NCBI GenBank assembly: GCA_001919995.1
Contig: MNIY01000117.1
Coordinates: 1 to 19,259 of the forward strand
DNA: 19,259 nucleotides
Source: Ktedonobacter sp. 13_1_20CM_4_53_11
GTDB taxonomy: Bacteria > Chloroflexota > Ktedonobacteria > Ktedonobacterales > Ktedonobacteraceae
Reading direction: 5' to 3'
Under the pieces are notes generated by a model. The model was not told where the DNA came from. It did not search any database and worked only from the letters and a program-made list of their open reading frames with translations. Both the position numbers and the translations under genes were made by a program. Each line of letters opens with the position of its first letter. Within the stretch, counting starts at the first letter, position 1. This document shows positions 15,231-19,259 of the stretch, piece by piece.

Positions 15231-16029
15231 TTACCCAGGATACCTCTTATGGACGTAATTCTCAATCACATCGCTACTGCCTACGTAATCGGGCTCGTTG
15301 TCTTTGATCGCGCAAGCTGGCTATAGACCTGCGTTGTAGCAATATGCGCATGTCCCAGCAGTTCTTGCACCGAACGCAGTTCCATACCATCATTCAGCTT
15401 CATCATCGCGAAGGAATGGCGCAGCATATGCGGGGTGATATTTGTGATCCCAGCCTGTCGAGCATACCCCTTGATAATCAGCCAGAAACCCTGCCGTGTC
15501 AATCACAGACGACTGTCGCCTGGTTGACATCAAAATCGGCTATGTTCAACGAGACAAGCTCGCTGACACGCATCCCCGTCGTGGATAACATATACAACAT
15601 CGCCAGGTCTCGTTGGCCGCTGGGAGTTGAGACATCCACCCGCTGAAAAAGGCTGCTGATCTGCTCAGCGCTCAACACATTAGGCAGCTCTTTCGGCACA
15701 CGTGGCGACTCTAACTTCTCGACAGGGTCAGAGGCGATATATTCCTGGCTACGCAGATAACGAAAAAACGCTTTTATGGCTGCAATTTTACGTGCAATGG
15801 TAGTTGGACGATACGCCTGGGCCTCGCGCATCTCTAAAAGATAGCCCGCTAATTGCTCGCTGGTGACCTGCGGCCAGTTCTCTACTCCATGTTGCTTCAA
15901 ATACGCACAGAACTGCGTCAGATCATTGCGATAGGCTGCTGTCGTATTGTGATTGATTCGCCCACGTTCATCCTCATTCGAGGAAGTCGAAAGTGCGACT
16001 AAATATTCGTCCACAGCTTCTTGCAACAT
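15231..16029 (-). pseudogene. xerD: Broken XerC/XerD-type tyrosine recombinase
   Basis: Two pieces of one gene. From the ATG at 16029 (GGGGAG 6 nt upstream), 176 codons give the SAM-like N-terminal core-binding domain (5-95) and the start of the catalytic domain with Arg I (TGMRVSEL, Arg154), ending at ATVVC then a TGA at 15501-15499. In another frame from 15502 follow [25 protein letters not shown] (HxxR), [14 protein letters not shown] (His/Trp position and nucleophile Tyr), then a stop at 15281. About 50 codons with the catalytic-Lys hairpin (GKGxKER) are missing at the junction. A third frame from 15308 reads [18 protein letters not shown] and a further HKRYPG to a TAA at 15231, so the C-terminus appears to have a second frameshift. 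Confidence 0.85.
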
Positions 16030-16101
16030 TGTACACTCCCCTGCCTCTACTAGCCGATTAAGATAAGTCGGCCACCAAATTTATTGCTTATAATGTGTCC
16101 C

Positions 16102-16130
16102 ATTATATGCGATTGCACGCGATGCGGCAA
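16102..16130 (-). promoter_or_regulatory. Candidate promoter of the xerD-punA transcript
   Basis: On the minus strand, TTGCCG (16130-16125) and a perfect TATAAT (16107-16102) are separated by 17 bp, about 73 bp before the recombinase start. If active, it would still drive punA, which follows the pseudogene without an obvious terminator. Confidence 0.5.
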
Positions 16131-16199
16131 GCAAGATAGGAGTGATAGTTGTAGATATTTGGAGAGAAGGCTTCCCGTGAGCGGGCTTGAGAGGGGTCC

Positions 16200-16279
16200 G
16201 GCCTGTCATCCTGAGCGCGAGCTTTGGATCTCTCCGTCAGTCGAGCGAGATCCAAAGCTCGCGCTCAGGATGACAAGCC
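16200..16279. repeat. 29-bp perfect inverted-repeat element (GTCATCCTGAGCG type)
   Basis: Arms 16204-16232 and 16247-16275 are perfectly complementary (TGTCATCCTGAGCGCGAGCT and on), with a 14-nt loop. After one mismatch, three more pairs (GGC/GCC) extend it to 16200-16279. GTCATCCTGAGCG is a motif I recall from intergenic repeats of many soil bacteria. No transposase and no target duplication are visible. It fills part of the 375-bp gap between the recombinase and the toxin-antitoxin pair; the rest of the gap holds the two promoters. Confidence 0.8.
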
Positions 16280-16314
16280 TGATCTCCACATGTCTATGAT
16301 ACTCGTGGCAGACG

Positions 16315-16345
16315 TTGCCCTCATTCCGGGATAGTGATACACTAT
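16315..16345 (+). promoter_or_regulatory. Candidate toxin-antitoxin promoter with overlapping dyad
   Basis: TTGCCC (16315-16320), 17 bp, TACACT (16338-16343) is a moderate promoter match. The dyad ATAGTG-ATA-CACTAT (16331-16345) covers the -10 box, as expected where an antitoxin complex represses its own operon. The leader would be about 55 nt. Confidence 0.42.
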
Positions 16346-16404
16346 TGACAAGCGCAGGAATGGGAACAGATGGATTGTCATATCTTTAAGAGTGAGAGAA
16401 AGCC

Positions 16405-16635
16405 ATGTTTGAATCACTGGAAGAAGCCTTTAAGGAAGTAGCACAGCTTCCTGAGGACGAGCAAAGACACATTGTTGAGATTATACGACAGGAACTAGCC
16501 TCGGAAAAGCGCTGGCAAGCCCTCTTTCACGATCCCAGATCTGAGCGTGTTCTTGAAAACCTGATAGCTGAAGCACTTGCAGAGGATGCAGCCGGGGAAA
16601 CAGAGGAAATTACTGGCGAGAGCTTTCTCTCGTGA
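16405..16635 (+). CDS. Putative antitoxin of a type II toxin-antitoxin pair
   Basis: A 76-aa acidic, mostly helical protein (MFESLEEAFKEVAQLPEDEQ at the start, ending TGESFLS). It has an amphipathic N-terminal helix with the LPEDEQRHIVEII pattern found in small antitoxins and anti-RelE proteins, and an acidic C-terminal tail that could wrap the toxin. The ribosome binding site is weak (GAGAGAAAG). Its stop overlaps the toxin start by 4 bp (GTGA), the coupling normal for such pairs. No ribbon-helix-helix or HTH motif is obvious, so DNA binding is not shown by the sequence. The function rests on size, order, overlap and the partner's family. Confidence 0.72.
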   Translation: MFESLEEAFKEVAQLPEDEQRHIVEIIRQELASEKRWQALFHDPRSERVLENLIAEALAEDAAGETEEITGESFLS

Positions 16636-16901
16636 AGTCGAAGCGCACGAAACAATTTCACGCCCTTTTCGCCGAATTGCCAGAGTCGGTGCAAAGACAG
16701 GCTAATGAAGCCTATCGGCTCTTTCGAGCTAACCCCTCACATCCGAGCCTGTCTTTTAAGCAAGTCAGTCCTCGTGGTCCTGTCTATTCAGTACGCGTAG
16801 GCCTTCACTATCGTGCCCTTGCCATTCGTCAGCCAGACTGCCTCCTCTGGTTCTGGATCGGTTCCCATGCCGAGTATGATAAAATGCTTTCTCGCTTATA
16901 A
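16632..16901 (+). CDS. RelE/ParE-superfamily toxin
   Basis: An 89-aa basic protein starting at a GTG inside the antitoxin stop (GTGA overlap). The C-terminal half has the compact beta-sheet typical of the family: PVYSVRVGLHYRALAIR (50-66), LLWFWIGSHAEYDKML (71-86). Basic and aromatic residues Arg55, His59, Tyr60, Arg61, His79 and Tyr82 are in positions often used for activity. RelE-type members cut mRNA in the ribosome, ParE-type members poison gyrase; which applies cannot be told from sequence. It is the second gene of the pair, with the antitoxin made first. No obvious terminator follows. Confidence 0.78.
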   Translation: MKSKRTKQFHALFAELPESVQRQANEAYRLFRANPSHPSLSFKQVSPRGPVYSVRVGLHYRALAIRQPDCLLWFWIGSHAEYDKMLSRL

Positions 16902-17191
16902 ACAGTGTCTTAAGTGGACACATCAGCTTTTAGAGGGTAGTTTGTTCGTGGAAGCCGTAGCTGACACAGCTCCACCATTTCAGCCGATGGCCGTCTTGGT
17001 GGCTTGTCTTGACTCGACAGAGTACGCACTCCATGCCGAAGGGACCGAGAGGTATTCCCCAGGGCTGTGGAGTTTGTTGTATAATAAACTAAATTCTGCC
17101 TTGCAGATATAACAATAGATGTCATACATCACGCACTCTCTCCACGAAGGAAGCGAACGTGATGTAAAACAATAAGGAGTTACAAAAGAAT
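16902..17191. other. Intergenic stretch upstream of the TIM-barrel-like gene
   Basis: 290 bp with no supported gene. It contains a perfect TATAAT at 17080-17085 without a good -35 box, and AAGGAG at 17174-17179, 12 nt before the next ATG. Short ORFs on both strands here lack ribosome binding sites. Confidence 0.45.
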
Positions 17192-17977
17192 ATGAGTAAA
17201 CTGCTAGACATGTTCGCGCAAGCACGTCGAGCGCAGGGAGGCAGCGGCATGGGCTTTTTAGGGAAAAACAGGCAAGAGACAAAGCCGAGAGCCGCAGCTA
17301 TCGTCATCGAACTGGCAACAGCCGATGTCAGCAATGCCGAGGCCGCGCTCAAAGCTGGAGCCGACGGTCTGCTCTTCACGTGGGATGGGAAGGATACTTC
17401 CTGGCCTGAAACACTGAAAAGCGTCACTGAGGCTGCCCAGGCCAGTAACGAGAAGGCCGTCACTGGTCTACGCATCACCGGCGGTTGGGATACACTGACA
17501 CGCGAAAGGCTGGAACAGATCAAAGAACAGGGTATTGCCTACATCGTGCTCCCCTTAGACGCACCGGCCAGTCTCCTGGCACAGCATGTCAAGGATCTCG
17601 ACCTGGTCGTTACCGTCCCAATGCGCGAAGGAGAACTCTACCCCATCTTCATCCGCAACCTGACGGCGTTCGATAATATCACCGCGGTACAATTAGATTT
17701 TGGTTTCCCAAAGAACATCAGCAAATTGTCCATTGAGGATATACTGCAATATCGCGCCGTGCGCGAGGCTGTGCGCTATCCTGCTCTCTTGAGTGTCACT
17801 AACGATCTCAGCGAGTCTGATGCCTATACACTGATGACCATAGGCGTACAGGCCATCCTGCTTTCAGCCAAAGAGATCGACAACAAGACAAAGCAGCGTA
17901 TCAACGACCTGCGTGAATTGCTCGAGAAGATTCACCAGGAAGATAAAGACAGCAAGCAAACATCGATCAAATCGTAG
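17192..17977 (+). CDS. TIM-barrel-like protein of unknown function
   Basis: A 261-aa cytosolic protein with AAGGAG 12 nt before the ATG. After a basic, Gly-rich N-terminus (1-30), it shows alternating strands and helices: AAAIVIELAT, NAEAALKAGADGLLFTW, VTGLRITGGW, IAYIVLPLDA, LDLVVTVPM, ITAVQLDFGF, PALLSVTND and VQAILLSA. This is the rhythm of a (beta/alpha)8 barrel, and AGADGLLF resembles barrel enzymes such as phosphate-binding isomerases. No clear phosphate-binding Gly motif or catalytic set is seen, so I do not assign a reaction. The C-terminus is charged and helical. A strong hairpin follows 15 bp after the stop. Probably a lineage-specific family. Confidence 0.7.
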   Translation: MSKLLDMFAQARRAQGGSGMGFLGKNRQETKPRAAAIVIELATADVSNAEAALKAGADGLLFTWDGKDTSWPETLKSVTEAAQASNEKAVTGLRITGGWDTLTRERLEQIKEQGIAYIVLPLDAPASLLAQHVKDLDLVVTVPMREGELYPIFIRNLTAFDNITAVQLDFGFPKNISKLSIEDILQYRAVREAVRYPALLSVTNDLSESDAYTLMTIGVQAILLSAKEIDNKTKQRINDLRELLEKIHQEDKDSKQTSIKS

Positions 17978-17992
17978 TCAGTTTTGTATAAA

Positions 17993-18045
17993 GAGAAATA
18001 CAAAGGGATGCGACCGTTCCGTGGTCGCATCCCTTTGTATTTCTC
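17993..18045. terminator. 23-bp perfect hairpin after the TIM-barrel-like gene
   Basis: Arms 17993-18015 and 18023-18045 are perfectly complementary around the loop GTTCCGT. The position, 15 bp after a stop, fits a terminator, but no T-tract follows on the + strand (CTCTCACC). It may instead be another inverted-repeat element: its GCGACC/GGTCGC core is shared with the element at 4775-4872. Confidence 0.6.
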
Positions 18046-18295
18046 CTCTCACCTGACCGCATCTGGCGTTCTTCGCTTCACCAGAGCACAAGAAAGAGCC
18101 ATGTTCCATCTGTACTCGTTACCAGTTCCCGAGTTTCTTGTTGTTCAGCACCCATGACGATGCTCGTGACGCTTCCATGACGCTTCCTCGTCATACTAGC
18201 ATCAGAGAGGACGAGGTGCAACTGGTGGTGGAAGGATCGCTGAGGCGCTCACCACAGACCTGGAGCCTCGTTGAGCACAGAAAAGGAGTCCATTC
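18046..18295. other. Intergenic stretch with an 11-bp-spaced direct repeat
   Basis: TGACGCTTCC occurs at 18167-18176 and 18178-18187, one helical turn apart, about 110 bp before the next start. No convincing -10/-35 pair or gene was found in the rest of the 250 bp. Confidence 0.4.
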
Positions 18296-18736
18296 ATGAC
18301 AAAAGACACGACTTTTCAGCATGTTGGTTCAACACTATCCTTTCCCAGGAAGCATGTGTTTGGGGTGTTCGACTCATTGCTGGAGGGTGAACAGGCCGTC
18401 CAGGAACTTGTGGATGCCAGGTATCATGCGGAAGATATTGCGTTCATCCCCAGTCAAGATTTTCCTTCAGCTTTCCAGGAGCACGTGCGGAAGGAAGGGC
18501 TTTTTTGGCAGATTATTCATAAGTTAGAAGTCACGTCAGATGAGGGAGCCACAAGTGAACTGTACTTAGCAGCGGCACGTCAGGGGTTTCATATCATTAC
18601 TATCTATGTGCCACAACGTGAGCACATTGGTGATGTGAGTGCTATCCTGTTCAACCACGGTGCTCGCCTGGTCAAATACATCGGCAACTGGTCGATTGAG
18701 GACCTCTTTCCACCAATCAAAAGCGACAAGAGATGA
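18296..18736 (+). CDS. Small YflT/general-stress-17M-like protein
   Basis: A 146-aa protein with AAAGGAG 7 nt before the ATG. Residues 19-50 (KHVFGVFDSLLEGEQAVQELVDARYHAEDIAFI) match the opening of the general stress protein 17M/YflT-type fold: a strand, a helix that starts with an E-QAV pattern, then a second strand after HAEDI. Residues 96-131 (GFHIITIYVPQREHIGDVSAILFNHGARLVKYIG) look like a second strand-helix-strand unit of the same kind, giving a ferredoxin-like layout. There is no signal peptide or membrane helix. The biochemical role of this family is unknown; some members are stress-induced. It stands alone, convergent with the next gene. Confidence 0.6.
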   Translation: MTKDTTFQHVGSTLSFPRKHVFGVFDSLLEGEQAVQELVDARYHAEDIAFIPSQDFPSAFQEHVRKEGLFWQIIHKLEVTSDEGATSELYLAAARQGFHIITIYVPQREHIGDVSAILFNHGARLVKYIGNWSIEDLFPPIKSDKR

Positions 18737-18788
18737 AGGCCTTTTTAATCGACCATACGAGATCGAAAAAAAGTCACTTCCCTCCCTG

Positions 18789-19259
18789 CTAACTTGACGA
18801 TACCATCTTGTGCCAGAATAACTGGCGCCGGGGGATGCTCCGCAACAGCCTGCGCGTCGTCTGCCAGACACACCAGGGATCTTCATTGTTTCGCCAATAA
18901 TAATAACCCGCTACCTCATCTGGTTCAAGGCCGACTATTTGCTTGAAAGCGCTCTCTAATGCCTGCTCCTCGCCACCAACCAGGTTAAAGTTCTGTAACC
19001 AGAGCTGGCTGCGTTTCCCATACTGGCGCGCACCCTCGACGATACTGCGCCCCCATTTTTCCACTACTGAGACATCTTCATGCAGTAACTGCCAGAAGAG
19101 ATGACCGCCAACAGTATCCAGGTGTGGCAGAGCAGCCAGTTCATCAACCTGCCCCAGATCCTGGGGGAGCAGCGCAATCGCCGTTTTGGCATGGGGGTCT
19201 ACTCGCTTGACACAGCCGCACAACTCCCCCAAAAAATCGACCATCGAACGCATGCGAAA
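18789..19259 (-). CDS. C-terminal part of an unrecognised protein, possibly TIM-barrel (partial)
   Basis: The minus frame is open from the right edge to a stop at 18791-18789; 156 codons are visible and the true start is outside, since the Met at 19253 is only an internal candidate. Features are DPHAKTAIALLPQDLG, DTVGGHLFWQLLHEDVSVVEKWGRSI, SQLWLQNFNLVGGEEQAL and DEVAGYYYWRNNEDPWCVWQTTRRLL. Alternating strands and helices and the many aromatic residues suggest the last blades of a barrel like those of glycoside hydrolases, but no catalytic signature is seen. It converges on the YflT-like gene with a 52-bp gap that contains a weak AT-rich dyad (CTTTTT...AAAAAG). Confidence 0.6.
   Translation of the reverse strand, partial: FRMRSMVDFLGELCGCVKRVDPHAKTAIALLPQDLGQVDELAALPHLDTVGGHLFWQLLHEDVSVVEKWGRSIVEGARQYGKRSQLWLQNFNLVGGEEQALESAFKQIVGLEPDEVAGYYYWRNNEDPWCVWQTTRRLLRSIPRRQLFWHKMVSSS

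Noticed and set aside
16345..16350. Perfect TTGACA as -35 of the toxin-antitoxin operon
   Set aside because: No acceptable -10 box lies 16-18 bp downstream; the TTGCCC/TACACT pair fits better.

Overview
The window looks like chromosomal DNA of a spore-forming, mycelial-type Chloroflexota bacterium, most likely class Ktedonobacteria. This is an inference from overall style: mixed-GC coding, a linker-poor histidine kinase, SHOCT and serine-rich membrane proteins, and abundant intergenic inverted-repeat elements. No rRNA, tRNA, CRISPR array or transposase gene was seen.

Layout, left to right. (1) 1-3980 (+): the tail of an unknown gene, a HIT-family hydrolase and three GT4-type glycosyltransferases, tightly packed with one ATGA overlap. 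It is probably one operon making a glycan or exopolysaccharide. (2) 3984-4241 (-): a TatA-like protein that converges on the operon with a 3-bp gap. (3) 4242-4893: a gene-poor stretch with a 15-bp inverted repeat, a terminator/attenuator-like structure and a 98-bp perfect inverted-repeat element that abuts the ribosome binding site of a pentapeptide-repeat protein (4894-5337). (4) 5406-9144 (-): a two-component system (response regulator then sensor kinase), a possible small upstream ORF, and a cardiolipin synthase with a good promoter. (5) 9437-10593 (+): two small membrane proteins, one with an 11-residue Ser/Gly/Asn tandem repeat and one with a His/Trp tandem repeat followed by a SHOCT domain. 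(6) 10656-13445 (-): a protein built entirely of seven ~52-residue propeller-like repeats, a frameshifted remnant of an acyl-CoA synthetase C-terminus, and an M20 metallodipeptidase. (7) 13696-14370 (+): a membrane-anchored secreted protein overlapping tail-to-tail with the next gene. (8) 14354-16029 (-): purine nucleoside phosphorylase preceded by a broken xerC/xerD-type tyrosine recombinase that lacks about 50 codons and has a second frameshift. (9) 16030-16901: an inverted-repeat element, then a RelE/ParE-like toxin-antitoxin pair whose promoter carries an operator-like dyad. (10) 17192-19259: an unrecognised TIM-barrel-like protein followed by a 23-bp perfect hairpin, a small YflT/general-stress-like protein, and the 3' part of an unrecognised protein running off the right edge.

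The window is mainly envelope and glycan housekeeping (glycosyltransferases, Tat, cardiolipin synthase, two-component system, anchored surface proteins), purine salvage and peptide turnover, with small mobile-type repeats and decayed genes between them. No clearly new multi-gene system is visible. The best leads are the seven-repeat propeller protein, the structured leader region at 4423-4593, the broken recombinase and the repeat elements.
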